From the NCBI RefSeq assembly GCF_020172685.1, contig NZ_CP083986.1, positions 813,437 to 877,436 of the forward strand: a DNA stretch of 64,000 nt. Direction: 5' to 3'. Each line of letters begins with the position of its first letter. The stretch's first letter is position 1. The notes under the pieces are model-generated. The model made no database searches, was not told the DNA's origin, and saw nothing but the letters and a program-made list of their open reading frames with translations. Positions 1 through 8,205 of the stretch are shown here, in pieces. Source of the DNA: [Mycobacterium] nativiensis (GTDB lineage Bacteria; Actinomycetota; Actinomycetes; Mycobacteriales; Mycobacteriaceae). A program made the translations under genes and the position numbers.

Positions 1-831
1 ATGGTGTGCGCGGTGCCGGGTTTCGTCGTCGGTGCGCGGGACCGCACCGTGTGTGTCATTGAGTGCCTGCCACAGTGCATCGGAGGGGTGCGGCAACCAC
101 AGGTGCAGGTCGTGATGGGTGGCCAGGGCGTCGAGCAACTCGATGTCGGTGCCCGCCAACCGGGTATGCCCGAACAGCGACAACCGGGCCGGCAGCGTCT
201 CGATCGGAGCTTGGTGCAGTCGGGTGACGGTGTCGCGGTGCCGGACATGCGGGGGATCGACACCGACGGCGGTCGCCAGCGCGCGCCACAACGGCGACTG
301 CCAACTCAAGTCGTCGTGCAACGCGCCGCCGGCACCGTCGGTGGCCGCACCGGCGCTCCAGTCGACGAGCAACTGCGGCCGCTGACGGGCATAGGAGGCG
401 AACAACCCGGCCAGCCGGCGGGCCACCGCATAGCGCCGGCCGCGGCGCAGCTCACCTTCTGGACTGGGGTCGCCGTGCCCCAAATGCTTTGCCAGCGTGG
501 CGCACCAGGGCTCATCCAGGCTCGCGTCGATCACCGCCAACAGTGGCCAGGTCATGGCGTCCGGCGACCACGGATCAGCATCGCCGGCACCGGTGATCTC
601 GGCGATCAGCGAGATCGGGCTGCGGAACTCCACACCCGCACACACCCCGTCGCCCCCGGAACCGGCACCCAACACGTGCGACAGGCGCTGGGACAGCCAA
701 CGCTCCACCCCGCGGGCCGGCACCAGCACCAGCTCCTGGGCGAACGGGTCGGCCGGTGGCGTCGCCAACAACGCGCCGAGGCCGTCGGCGAGTACGTCGG
801 TGCGCTCGGCGCGGTGCAGGTGCAGTGCCAT
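1..831 (-). CDS. recC: RecC, exodeoxyribonuclease V gamma subunit (N-terminal part, truncated by window edge)
   Basis: About 277 codons read from the minus strand off the left edge of the window with no stop. The start region (MALHLHRAERTDVLADGLG) and the later segments RGVERWLSQRLSHVLG, FRSPISLIAEITG and GRRYAVARRLAGLFASYARQRP are typical of the RecC N-terminal helicase-like domain. RecC is the inactive-helicase subunit of the RecBCD nuclease/helicase acting on DNA ends. The ATG at 831 matches the usual N-terminus; an in-frame ATG at 843 would add four residues. It diverges from the thioredoxin operon across about 70 bp. The large plus-strand frame over the same bases is an antisense shadow of this GC-rich gene. 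Confidence 0.9.
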   Translation of the reverse strand, partial: MALHLHRAERTDVLADGLGALLATPPADPFAQELVLVPARGVERWLSQRLSHVLGAGSGGDGVCAGVEFRSPISLIAEITGAGDADPWSPDAMTWPLLAVIDASLDEPWCATLAKHLGHGDPSPEGELRRGRRYAVARRLAGLFASYARQRPQLLVDWSAGAATDGAGGALHDDLSWQSPLWRALATAVGVDPPHVRHRDTVTRLHQAPIETLPARLSLFGHTRLAGTDIELLDALATHHDLHLWLPHPSDALWQALNDTHGAVPRTDDETRHRAHH

Positions 832-902
832 CGCGGCCACCATAAACCGAGGCGCCGACGCTTGGGCTGAACCATCGGCCGGTCGGGATCGTGGTGCCTG
901 TC

Positions 903-1388
903 ATGAGGATCTACACCCTGGTATTGGCCGCCGTCGCCGCACTGGTCGTCGGGCTGGCCGGCCCACCGGCCGCCACCGCCGCCGACGAGCGGCTGCAGTT
1001 CACCACCACCACCATCGACGGGACCCCGTTCAACGGCGCCGGTCTGCAGGGCAAACCCGCCGTGCTGTGGTTCTGGAGGCCGAGCTGCCCGTTCTGCAAC
1101 GCCGAGGCGCCGTCGGTGAGCCAAGTCGCGGCCGCCAACCCACGGGTGACCTTCGTCGGGGTGGCGGGGCGCTCCGACGTGGCGGCGATGCAGGACTTCG
1201 TGAACAAGTACCACCTGAACTTCACCAATCTCAACGACGCCGACGGCTCGATCTGGGCGCGATTCGGGGTGCCGTGGCAGCCCGCGTACGTGTTCGAGCG
1301 CTCCGATGGCACCTCGACCTTCGTCAACAACCCGACCTCGGCGATGTCGCAGCAAGAGCTGTCCGACCGGGTCGCGGCGCTGACGTAG
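903..1388 (+). CDS. Secreted thioredoxin-like disulfide oxidoreductase (MPT53/DsbE type)
   Basis: 161 aa. The start at ATG 903 gives a clean signal peptide (MRIYTLVLAAVAALVVGLAG, predicted cleavage near ATA-AD at about residue 26). The mature part is a TlpA-like thioredoxin fold with the active site WRPSCPFC (Cys62/Cys65) and a cis-Pro loop WQPAYVF. Members of this family catalyse disulfide exchange outside the membrane. The next gene begins at the base after the stop and encodes a CcdA-like protein, the usual electron supplier for such proteins. In M. tuberculosis mpt53 is likewise next to a CcdA-like gene, but elsewhere in the genome. An upstream in-frame GTG at 891 lacks support. Confidence 0.88.
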   Translation: MRIYTLVLAAVAALVVGLAGPPAATAADERLQFTTTTIDGTPFNGAGLQGKPAVLWFWRPSCPFCNAEAPSVSQVAAANPRVTFVGVAGRSDVAAMQDFVNKYHLNFTNLNDADGSIWARFGVPWQPAYVFERSDGTSTFVNNPTSAMSQQELSDRVAALT

Positions 1389-2258
1389 GTGAACCAGAAC
1401 CTGCCGGGACTGGCCTTCGCCGCGGGGTTGGTGGCAGCCCTCAATCCGTGCGGGTTCGCTCTGCTGCCCGCCTATCTGGCGTTGGTGGTGCGCGGTGAGG
1501 GGGCCGGCGGGAGGGCCGCGGTGGGCCGTGCGCTGGCCGCCACCGCCGCGATGACCCTCGGCTTCCTGGCGGTGTTCGGCGTCTTCGGGCTGCTCACCGT
1601 GACGGTGGCGGCCAGGGTGCAGCGCTACCTGCCCTACGCCACGGTGGTGATCGGTGTCGTGTTGGCCGGGCTTGGCGTTTGGCTGCTGACGGGTCGCCGG
1701 CTCGCGGTTGCCTCCTTCGGAGGGCGGTGGGCGCCGACTGCCCGGATCGGGTCGATGCTCGGCTACGGGGTGGGCTACGCCTGCGCGTCGTTGAGCTGCA
1801 CGATCGGCCCCTTTCTGGCGGTCACCGGGGCGGCATTGCGCGGCGGCCTCGACGCGGTGACGGTCTATCTGGCCTATGCGGCCGGGTTCGGGCTGCTGGT
1901 CGGGGTACTGGCGATCGCGGTGGCGCTGGCCCGCTCGGCACTGATCGACCGGATGCGCCGAATCACGCGCTACGCGAGCAGGATCAGCGGTGCACTGCTG
2001 GTGGTCGTCGGGGGATACGTCGGCTACTACGGCATCTACGAGGTTCGGCTGCTCGTGCTGGGCGGCAGCCCCGGCGATCGGGTGCTGGCCGCGGCGGGGC
2101 GGCTACAGGGCACGCTCGCCGGTTGGGTGCACCAGCAGGGGGCCTGGCCGTGGCTGGCCGTACTGGTCGTAGTCGCGCTGGGTGCGCTGGTGCGCGCCCG
2201 CCGGTCGATGACGGCGCGGTCACCACAAACCCCCGACGCGGATGGTGGGGCCTCGTAG
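1389..2258 (+). CDS. CcdA/DsbD-like transmembrane electron-transfer protein
   Basis: 289 aa, GTG start directly after the stop of the thioredoxin gene. Several hydrophobic helices are visible. The N-terminal helix carries NPCGFALLPAYLALVV (Cys21) and a middle helix carries ACASLSCTIGPFLAV, the paired-cysteine arrangement of CcdA/DsbD transmembrane domains, which pass electrons from cytoplasmic thioredoxin to extracytoplasmic partners. Adjacency makes the preceding secreted CPFC protein the likely partner (inference). The C-terminus adds a basic tail after a last helix near residues 255-270. Confidence 0.87.
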   Translation: MNQNLPGLAFAAGLVAALNPCGFALLPAYLALVVRGEGAGGRAAVGRALAATAAMTLGFLAVFGVFGLLTVTVAARVQRYLPYATVVIGVVLAGLGVWLLTGRRLAVASFGGRWAPTARIGSMLGYGVGYACASLSCTIGPFLAVTGAALRGGLDAVTVYLAYAAGFGLLVGVLAIAVALARSALIDRMRRITRYASRISGALLVVVGGYVGYYGIYEVRLLVLGGSPGDRVLAAAGRLQGTLAGWVHQQGAWPWLAVLVVVALGALVRARRSMTARSPQTPDADGGAS

Positions 2259-2268
2259 GCTGGACTTT

Positions 2269-3432
2269 GTGAAAGCCGTCAGCTGTAAAAACGCGCAACT
2301 CGAGGTCATCGACCTGCCCACTCCGACGCCGGCCAAGGGTCAGCTTCTGCTCGACGTGCTGAACTGCGGCATCTGCGGTTCGGACCTGCACGCCCGCCGG
2401 CACTGCGACGACGTCGCCGACATCATGGCCGCGACCGGGTACGACGGCTTCATGCGCTCCGATCAACAGGTGGTGTTCGGGCACGAATTCTGCGGCGAGG
2501 TGCTCGACTACGGACCCGGAACCCGCAAGGCGCCGCGGCCCGGCACCCGGGTGGTCGCGGTGCCGCTGGTGCGCCACGGCAAGGACGTTCATGCGGTCGG
2601 GTTGTCGGCGTCGGCGCCGGGCGGCTACGCCGAACAGATGGTGGTCGAGCAGTCGCTGGCGCTGCCGGTTCCCAATGGCTTGTCGTCGCAGGCCGCCGCG
2701 CTGACCGAGCCGATGGCGGTCGCCTGGCACGCCGTGCGGCGCGGTGAGGTGCGCAAACGCGACGTGGCCATCGTGATCGGCTGCGGGCCGATCGGGCTGG
2801 CGGTGGTGTGCATGCTCAAGGCGCGCGGGGTGCGCACCGTGATCGCCAGCGACTTCTCGCCCGGCCGGCGGGCGCTGGCGACCCGATGCGGTGCCGACGT
2901 GGTCGTCGACCCGGCGCAGGACTCGCCGTACGCCGCGGCCGCGGGCCACGGCCACCTGCAGACCTCACCGGAGGCGCTCGGCCTGGCGGTGGGCACCGTG
3001 GACAAGCTGTACAAGGCGCGGCTGCCCTGGTGGCATGTCTGGCGGGCCGCCGAAGCCGTCGGCGCCGCCACCCCGAAACGTCCCGTCATCTTCGAATGCG
3101 TCGGGGTTCCCGGCGTCATCGACGGGATCATCGCCGGCGCGCCGCTGTTCTCCCGGGTCGTGGTGGTCGGGGTCTGCATGGACACCGACGCCATCCGGCC
3201 CGCCATGGCGATCAACAAGGAAACCGATCTTCGGTTCGTGTTCGGTTACACCCCAATGGAATTCCGGGACACCCTGCACATGATCGCCGAGGGCAAGGTC
3301 GATGTCTCGCCGCTGATCACCGGTACTGTCGGACTGGGTGGGGTGGAGGCGGCGTTCGACGCGCTGGCCGACCCGGCGCGACACGCCAAGATCCTGATCG
3401 ACCCGAAGAGTCCGCTGCAGGAGGTTTCGTGA
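2269..3432 (+). CDS. Zinc-binding alcohol dehydrogenase family protein
   Basis: 387 aa from GTG 2269. It is a medium-chain dehydrogenase/reductase: catalytic-zinc signature GICGSDLH, then GHEFCGEV, and a Rossmann nucleotide-binding motif VIGCGPIGLAVV. The four-cysteine structural-zinc lobe of classical alcohol dehydrogenases is not seen; a longer insertion (about residues 226-262, including YKARLPWWHVWRA) separates the Rossmann strands. The substrate cannot be inferred. It starts 10 bp after the CcdA-like gene and its stop overlaps the pfk start by 4 bp (GTGA), so it belongs to the same operon. Confidence 0.85.
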   Translation: MKAVSCKNAQLEVIDLPTPTPAKGQLLLDVLNCGICGSDLHARRHCDDVADIMAATGYDGFMRSDQQVVFGHEFCGEVLDYGPGTRKAPRPGTRVVAVPLVRHGKDVHAVGLSASAPGGYAEQMVVEQSLALPVPNGLSSQAAALTEPMAVAWHAVRRGEVRKRDVAIVIGCGPIGLAVVCMLKARGVRTVIASDFSPGRRALATRCGADVVVDPAQDSPYAAAAGHGHLQTSPEALGLAVGTVDKLYKARLPWWHVWRAAEAVGAATPKRPVIFECVGVPGVIDGIIAGAPLFSRVVVVGVCMDTDAIRPAMAINKETDLRFVFGYTPMEFRDTLHMIAEGKVDVSPLITGTVGLGGVEAAFDALADPARHAKILIDPKSPLQEVS

Positions 3433-4553
3433 CGTCCGGCATCAAACGCATCGCGATCAGCACCGGCGGCGGGGATGCTCCCGGTCTCAACGCCGTGATC
3501 TATGCCGTCACGCTGGCCGCCCGCAATCGCGGCTGGGACGTCGTCGGGATCCGCGACGGGTTCAACGGGATGCTGTTGAGCGAGAACTACCCCGACGGCG
3601 GGCTGATCGAGCTGACCCGGGATCGGGTGCGCGGCATCATCCATCAGGGCGGCACCATCCTGGGCAGCACCAACCGCGGCAACCCGACCGCCTACCCGGT
3701 GCAGCAGCCCGACGGCAGCTGGATCGAGCAGGATCGCACCGAGGAGCTGCTCGAACGCTTCGCGCAGCACGGCATCGACGCGTTGATCACCGTCGGCGGC
3801 GACGGATCCCTGACGATCGGCAACCACCTGCACGAGGCCGGGCTGCGGCTGATCGGGGTGCCCAAGACCATCGACAACGACCTGGACCGCACCGCGGCGA
3901 CGTTCGGTTTCGACAGCGCCGTCGGCTTCGCCTCGGAGTGCATCGACCGGCTGTTCTCCACCGCCACCTCGCACAGCCGGATCATCGTGGTGGAGGTGAT
4001 GGGACGCTATGCCGGCTGGATCGCGCTGCACGCCGGCATGGCCTCCGGGGTGCACGCCATCCTGATCCCGGAGATCCCGTACCGCCTCGAACCGATTGCC
4101 GAGCTGATCACCCAACGCGCACAACGTGGTTCGAAGTATTCGATCATCTGCGTCGCCGAAGGCGCCAAACCGGTGGGCGGGGCGCACACCGTGGCCGCCA
4201 AGTCGGTGGGCCAGGCCGAACGCCTGGGCGGCATCGGCGCCAAGGTGGCCGCCGAACTGGAGGAGCTGACCGGCCGCGAGTCGCGCGCCGTGGTGCTCGG
4301 TCACCTGTTGCGCGGCGGTTCGCCGACGTCGGTGGACCGGCTGCTGGGTCTGCGGTTCGGGGCCGCCGCGGTGCGCGGCCTTGACGAGGGGCGCAGCGGG
4401 GTGATGGTGGCGCTCAACCCGCCGACGGTGGACTACGTGCCGTTGGTCGACGCCACCAGCAGGCAGAAAACGGTTCCGCCGGACTGCGATTCGATCCAGA
4501 CCGCGCGGGACATGGGCATCAGATTCGGCGATGAGGAGGTTGACCACGGCTGA
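3429..4553 (+). CDS. pfkA: 6-phosphofructokinase
   Basis: 374 aa, GTG start overlapping the previous stop. PFKA-family motifs are intact: GGGDAPGLNAV at the N-terminus, TVGGDGSLTIG, PKTIDNDLD with the catalytic Asp, VEVMGRYAGW and LGHLLRGGSPTS. The enzyme phosphorylates fructose 6-phosphate in glycolysis. Gly in GGDGS and Ala in GGGDAPG resemble ATP-dependent rather than PPi-dependent members (GGDD type); PKTIDND is the form seen in the longer actinobacterial group. Its place in an operon with redox genes and a methyltransferase is unusual for a glycolytic enzyme. It overlaps the next gene by 23 bp. Confidence 0.93.
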   Translation: MTSGIKRIAISTGGGDAPGLNAVIYAVTLAARNRGWDVVGIRDGFNGMLLSENYPDGGLIELTRDRVRGIIHQGGTILGSTNRGNPTAYPVQQPDGSWIEQDRTEELLERFAQHGIDALITVGGDGSLTIGNHLHEAGLRLIGVPKTIDNDLDRTAATFGFDSAVGFASECIDRLFSTATSHSRIIVVEVMGRYAGWIALHAGMASGVHAILIPEIPYRLEPIAELITQRAQRGSKYSIICVAEGAKPVGGAHTVAAKSVGQAERLGGIGAKVAAELEELTGRESRAVVLGHLLRGGSPTSVDRLLGLRFGAAAVRGLDEGRSGVMVALNPPTVDYVPLVDATSRQKTVPPDCDSIQTARDMGIRFGDEEVDHG

Positions 4554-5304
4554 GTCGGTGAAGCATCGGGGCGACTACGGAGTCGACGGGTCCTTTCACC
4601 GGGTGCCGCTGGGCGCGCAGCTCGCGGTACTGGCGGTGAGCTGCACGGCGTTGGCGGTCTACGCCGGGATCGCCCTGGCCCGGGGCCAGCACGTCGCCGG
4701 CGCCGTCGCAGCGGTGATCGACGCCTTCATCCTCGCCCAGGTCGCGCTGTACTGGCACAACACCCGGTCGGGCAAATTCCGGGCGTGGGAACGCATTCTG
4801 GACGACTTGGCGCTGCGCGGCGACGAAACCCTGCTGGACATGGGGTGCGGACGCGGTGCGGTGCTGTGTGCCGCGGCCAAGCGACTGCCCCACGGCCGGG
4901 CGATCGGGGTCGACCTGTGGCAGGCCGACCAGACCGGCAACTCCGCCGACGCCACCTGGGCCAACGCCGCGCTGGAGGGCGTCAGCGACCGGATCGAGGT
5001 GCACACCGGCGACATGACCGCGCTGCCGCTGGCCGACGCCAGTGTCGACGTGGTGGTGTCCAGCCTGGCGATCCACAACATCGGGTCCGGCGATGGGCGG
5101 CGTCGTGCGCTGGCCGAGGCGGCCCGGGTGGTGCGCCCCGGCGGCCGACTGGCGATCGCCGACCTGTGGGACATCCGCCACCACGCCGCACAGTTGCGTG
5201 AAATCGGTTGGCGTGACGTGAAATGGCGGAACCTGGGCTGGCGGATGTGGTACGGCGGGCCCTGGACGTCGACCCGGTTGGTCACCGCGACCAAGCCGGG
5301 CTGA
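4531..5304 (+). CDS. Class I SAM-dependent methyltransferase with N-terminal membrane anchor
   Basis: 257 aa. Two hydrophobic helices (about residues 29-49 and 54-74) precede a Rossmann methyltransferase domain with motif I LLDMGCGRGAVL, motif II IGVDLW, a GDMTALPLADASVDVVVS segment and the post-motif ARVVRPGGRLAIADLWD. The methyl acceptor is unknown; anchoring at the membrane suggests a lipid or envelope substrate (inference). It begins inside the end of pfkA and is the last gene of the five-gene operon. The ATG start at 4531 is favoured because it precedes both helices. Confidence 0.82.
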   Translation: MRRLTTAESVKHRGDYGVDGSFHRVPLGAQLAVLAVSCTALAVYAGIALARGQHVAGAVAAVIDAFILAQVALYWHNTRSGKFRAWERILDDLALRGDETLLDMGCGRGAVLCAAAKRLPHGRAIGVDLWQADQTGNSADATWANAALEGVSDRIEVHTGDMTALPLADASVDVVVSSLAIHNIGSGDGRRRALAEAARVVRPGGRLAIADLWDIRHHAAQLREIGWRDVKWRNLGWRMWYGGPWTSTRLVTATKPG

Positions 5305-5359
5305 GCCCCGGGCTCGGTCTCGTCCGTCTCCGGCGTCACGCGTGGGCGGCGGTGTGGTG

Positions 5360-5485
5360 TGTGCCCGCCTCTGAGCGACAAGCGGCGTTATGTCAGGCCG
5401 TGGAGGGGCCCTGGTGGGGAATTGTGCCTCGGCGAGCCCAACGACGAGTTGACGTAACCGACGTTGTCGCTCAGAGGCGGGCACA
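5360..5485. repeat. 126-bp element bounded by inverted repeats (MITE- or REP-like)
   Basis: A perfect 22-bp inverted repeat (left arm 5360-5381, right arm 5464-5485; core GCCTCTGAGCGACAA and its complement) extends inward imperfectly for about 14 bp more (5382-5395 against 5450-5463). About 54 bp separate the extended arms. No clear target duplication flanks it and no transposase is present. It lies in the 255-bp gap between the convergent methyltransferase and RES-toxin genes. It could be a small non-autonomous mobile element, a dispersed intergenic repeat, or a large hairpin. Confidence 0.75.
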
Positions 5486-5559
5486 TGCCCACATCCTCCG
5501 GTCTGTGGCAGGCGGGCCTGTGACCGGTGGGGCAGCGCAGTCACAGACAGTCCGCGCGC

Positions 5560-6177
5560 TCAGTACGTGACGGTAAATCCTTGCCGCAGTATCAGATCCG
5601 CGGTCACATCCGGGCGTTCGGCGAGCGGCCAGCATTCGACGACGAATGCCTCGACATCGAAGAACGCAAAGTTGGCCGAGGTCTCCGGGGTGGTGCGTGA
5701 CCGGTACACGATCGCGTCCGGGCATTCCTCCGGTTCGGGCCACCAGCGCCGCACGGCATCGGCGAGGCTCTGACAGGTGGTCCACACCGCGTCGTGCTGG
5801 CCGGTGCTGATCTGGTCGTCGACCCCGAGGGCGTCCAGGTTGCGTTCGGTGCGCAGGTCGAGCACCCGCAGATGCCGGGCGGCGGTCAGCCGCACCAGGT
5901 GATGGCCGGCATGGTCGGACGGGATCACCAGCCCGGTCAGCCGGTAGCGCTCCCGGAACGCCCCGACGAGATCGGTTGCGGCGTAACGGGTGCGGAACGC
6001 CCCCGTCGGCGGGTCGAAGCGGTAGCGCGGTTCGGCGAACCCGTCCCACTCCCACTGGTCGGGATGGTCGGCATCGAGGCGCCACAACGGGGTTCCGGCG
6101 GTGATCCGGCGGCGGCGCAGCCCGGTCGGGCGGGCCTCGGGCAGCGGCGCCCGGTAGCCGGCGGGAAGCTCAGGCAC
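5560..6177 (-). CDS. RES-domain toxin (NAD-degrading family) of a RES/Xre toxin-antitoxin pair
   Basis: 205 aa, GTG start at 6177. It has the arrangement of RES-domain proteins: TPLWRLDADHPDQ with the conserved Arg, RYRFDPPTGAFRTRYAATD, then HLRVLDLR and a C-terminal RQGFTVTY. RES toxins characterised so far (MbcT, ParT, Res) degrade or modify NAD+ or a nucleotide-linked target. Its length is close to what I recall for Rv3189-type proteins. The upstream Xre-like gene overlaps it by 8 bp, the standard antitoxin-first order. No transmembrane or signal segment is seen. Confidence 0.8.
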   Translation of the reverse strand: MPELPAGYRAPLPEARPTGLRRRRITAGTPLWRLDADHPDQWEWDGFAEPRYRFDPPTGAFRTRYAATDLVGAFRERYRLTGLVIPSDHAGHHLVRLTAARHLRVLDLRTERNLDALGVDDQISTGQHDAVWTTCQSLADAVRRWWPEPEECPDAIVYRSRTTPETSANFAFFDVEAFVVECWPLAERPDVTADLILRQGFTVTY

Positions 6178-6685
6178 CGACCGCGGTCAGCAGGCGCCGG
6201 GCGGCCGCGGCGGTGTCGGGGTGGCGCAGTGCCTCGGCGATCGAGGCACCGCCCAACTCGTCATGGGTGAGCCGCATGATCCGGTCGCAGGCCAGCGGAT
6301 CGGTGCTGAACCGGCCCAGCAGCTCCAGGATCTCGGGCAGGTCGGGACGCATCCGATCGGCGTCGAACTGCCAGGCCGGGAACCAGGTCTGGTTGCCCAC
6401 GGCCGCACCGATGAGTTTGCCGCGGCTGCGCAACCGGTGCACGGCCTGCGGTGTGCCGAGCCGCAGCAGCGCCTGAACCTGCGGGGTGGGCAGTGCGCCA
6501 GCGACGAAGTCGTCGGTGAGGGCGGCGCGGCGCTGGTCGTTCAGCGCGTGGGCGGCGATGCGCTCCAGGGTGCCCTGAGGTGCCGTCGGTGCGTCGAGCA
6601 GCGCGTCGAGTACCTGGGCGAAGCCGGCGTCGGCGCGGGCGCGTTCGGCGACCTGACGGGCGATCGGTGCGACGGTGGTGGGCAT
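6170..6685 (-). CDS. Xre/MbcA-like antitoxin of the RES/Xre pair
   Basis: 171 aa, ATG at 6685. The C-terminal segment (LTHDELGGASIAEALRHPDT) resembles the DUF2384-type antitoxin region that pairs with RES toxins. A central helix-turn-helix-like stretch (TPQVQALLRLGTPQAVHRLR) could bind DNA, and the AAVGNQTWFPAWQFD segment is common in actinobacterial partners of RES proteins. It lies directly upstream of the toxin gene with overlapping ends, implying co-translation. Antitoxins of this class usually repress their own promoter; I see no confident operator upstream of 6685. Confidence 0.75.
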   Translation of the reverse strand: MPTTVAPIARQVAERARADAGFAQVLDALLDAPTAPQGTLERIAAHALNDQRRAALTDDFVAGALPTPQVQALLRLGTPQAVHRLRSRGKLIGAAVGNQTWFPAWQFDADRMRPDLPEILELLGRFSTDPLACDRIMRLTHDELGGASIAEALRHPDTAAAARRLLTAVGA

Positions 6686-6733
6686 GCGTCCATGCTACCC
6701 GCGGCGACGCAGTATTGAAACAATCGAAACAGA

Positions 6734-7237
6734 TTACGACCTCGTCAGCGCCTGCACCCGATCGCTCAGGTCGGCCTCGGACAGCGAGCCCTGCACCAGC
6801 TCGACCCGGCCGTCCGGGTTGACGAAGGCGTACGCGGGCTGGCGGGTCACCCCGAACCTGGCCCACACCGTGGCGTCGCTGTCGGCCAACTCGGTGAAGC
6901 TGTCCACCCCGTGCTTGGCGGCGAAATCCTGCAACGCCGACGGCTGACCCTGCGCGCCCACTCCGACGAAGGTCACCCGCGGGTTCGCCGCGGCCACCCG
7001 CGCGACCAGCGGTGCGTCCTTCTGGCAGGTGGGGCACCACGGCGCCCAGAACCACAGCACCGCCGGCCGACCATTCAGGCTGGCGCCGCTGAACGTCCTG
7101 CCGTCGAGGGTCTGCGCGGTGAAGTCGAGTTGCGTGCCGTCGGTCGGCGTCCGCGACCCGCAGCCCGCGACCAACAGCACCGCCGCGGCGAGAAGGACGA
7201 CCAACCGATGCAGCCGAAAAGCCTTCTCACGGGGCAT
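6734..7237 (-). CDS. dsbF: DsbF-like lipoprotein, thioredoxin family
   Basis: 167 aa from ATG 7237. A short basic start and hydrophobic stretch end in the lipobox LVAGC (Cys26), so the protein should be lipid-anchored on the outer face of the membrane. The thioredoxin domain has the active site WAPWCPTC (Cys68/Cys71) and the cis-Pro loop TRQPAYAF. It resembles M. tuberculosis DsbF (Rv1677), which contributes to disulfide formation in exported proteins. It is paralogous to the CPFC protein at 903-1388 (shared VLWFW and AANPRVTFVGV stretches). Longer in-frame starts up to 7324 would put extra sequence before the signal peptide and were rejected. Confidence 0.85.
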   Translation of the reverse strand: MPREKAFRLHRLVVLLAAAVLLVAGCGSRTPTDGTQLDFTAQTLDGRTFSGASLNGRPAVLWFWAPWCPTCQKDAPLVARVAAANPRVTFVGVGAQGQPSALQDFAAKHGVDSFTELADSDATVWARFGVTRQPAYAFVNPDGRVELVQGSLSEADLSDRVQALTRS

Positions 7238-7281
7238 GTCGCCGAGTATGCCATCGGCGTGCACGGGGCTAGGGTCCTTGC

Positions 7282-7719
7282 ATGGCCCGCGGACGCCTCG
7301 AGCACACCGCCGACATCGCAGCACCGCCGGAGCAGGTGGCGGAGTTTCTGACCGACCTGGTCAACTACGAAGCACTGCATCCGATGCTGGTGGACGTACG
7401 CCGAATCCCCGGCGGCACCGACGGCGCCACCCGATACCTGGCCCCGCACCGCATGCGCCTCTACGGGATCCCCATCCGGTTCACCTGCCGGGTGGACCTG
7501 CGCGCCGAGGCTCCCGGCGACATCCGGACCCACACGCTGCAGCGGCCGGGCATCCAAATGTGGTCCACCCTGACCGTGCGCCCGCACGCCGGCGGCACCC
7601 GGCTGCATGAGCAGGTCGACATCAAAGCGCCCAGGCTGTTGATGAACACCGTGCTGCGCGACGGCGGCAGCTCGCACGCCGCGATGTGGAACAACCTGCG
7701 CAACTATTTCGAAGGCTGA
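7282..7719 (+). CDS. SRPBCC (START-like) family protein
   Basis: 145 aa. The opening LEHTADIAAPPEQVAEFLTDL is the typical first strand and helix of polyketide cyclase/SRPBCC proteins, which form a hydrophobic ligand cavity; the C-terminal amphipathic helix ends MWNNLRNYFEG. The ligand and role are unknown. It diverges from the dsbF-like gene across 44 bp and is followed closely by the cyanase gene, possibly in the same transcript. Confidence 0.75.
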   Translation: MARGRLEHTADIAAPPEQVAEFLTDLVNYEALHPMLVDVRRIPGGTDGATRYLAPHRMRLYGIPIRFTCRVDLRAEAPGDIRTHTLQRPGIQMWSTLTVRPHAGGTRLHEQVDIKAPRLLMNTVLRDGGSSHAAMWNNLRNYFEG

Positions 7720-7742
7720 CCAACACGGGCATGCTGGAGTCC

Positions 7743-8195
7743 ATGAACCGTAGCGAGATCACCGAACAGATCGTCCTGGCCCGCCTGGCCAAGGGGCTGA
7801 CCTGGCAGGAGCTGGCCGACGCGATCAAAAAGCCGGTGGTCTGGACGACGTCGGCATTGCTGGGCCAGCACCCGATCCCCGCCGCGTCGGGCGAGATTCT
7901 GGCCGATCTGCTGGGATTGGACCGAGCTGTGGTCCCGGTGCTGGCCGCGGTACCGATGCGGGGCGGGCTGCCCACGGCGGTGCCCACCGATCCGACCATC
8001 TACCGGCTCTACGAAGCGGTGGCCGTCTACGGCCCGGCGCTCAAGGAACTGATCCATGAGCAGTTCGGTGACGGCATCATGAGCGCGATCAACTTCAGCG
8101 TCGACATCGACCGCAAACCGCACGCCGGCGGCGACCGGGTGGTGATCACCCTCGACGGCAAATTCCTGCCCTACGAGTGGAACTCAGCGGACTGA
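7743..8195 (+). CDS. cynS: Cyanate hydratase (cyanase)
   Basis: 150 aa from ATG 7743 (E. coli CynS is 156 aa). An N-terminal helical domain (ITEQIVLARLAKGLTWQEL) precedes the catalytic domain, which retains the Arg and Glu of YRLYEAVAVYGPALKEL and the Ser of MSAINFSVDIDRK that form the decameric active site. It decomposes cyanate with bicarbonate to ammonia and CO2. In-frame upstream starts (ATG 7731, and 7686 inside the previous gene) are less likely. No carbonic anhydrase or cyanate transporter gene is nearby. Confidence 0.93.
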   Translation: MNRSEITEQIVLARLAKGLTWQELADAIKKPVVWTTSALLGQHPIPAASGEILADLLGLDRAVVPVLAAVPMRGGLPTAVPTDPTIYRLYEAVAVYGPALKELIHEQFGDGIMSAINFSVDIDRKPHAGGDRVVITLDGKFLPYEWNSAD

Positions 8196-8205
8196 GCAGC
8201 GACCC

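Noticed and set aside
1..870. 289-codon plus-strand open frame at the left edge
   Set aside because: The minus strand of the same bases encodes a recognisable RecC N-terminus; the plus frame has shadow composition.
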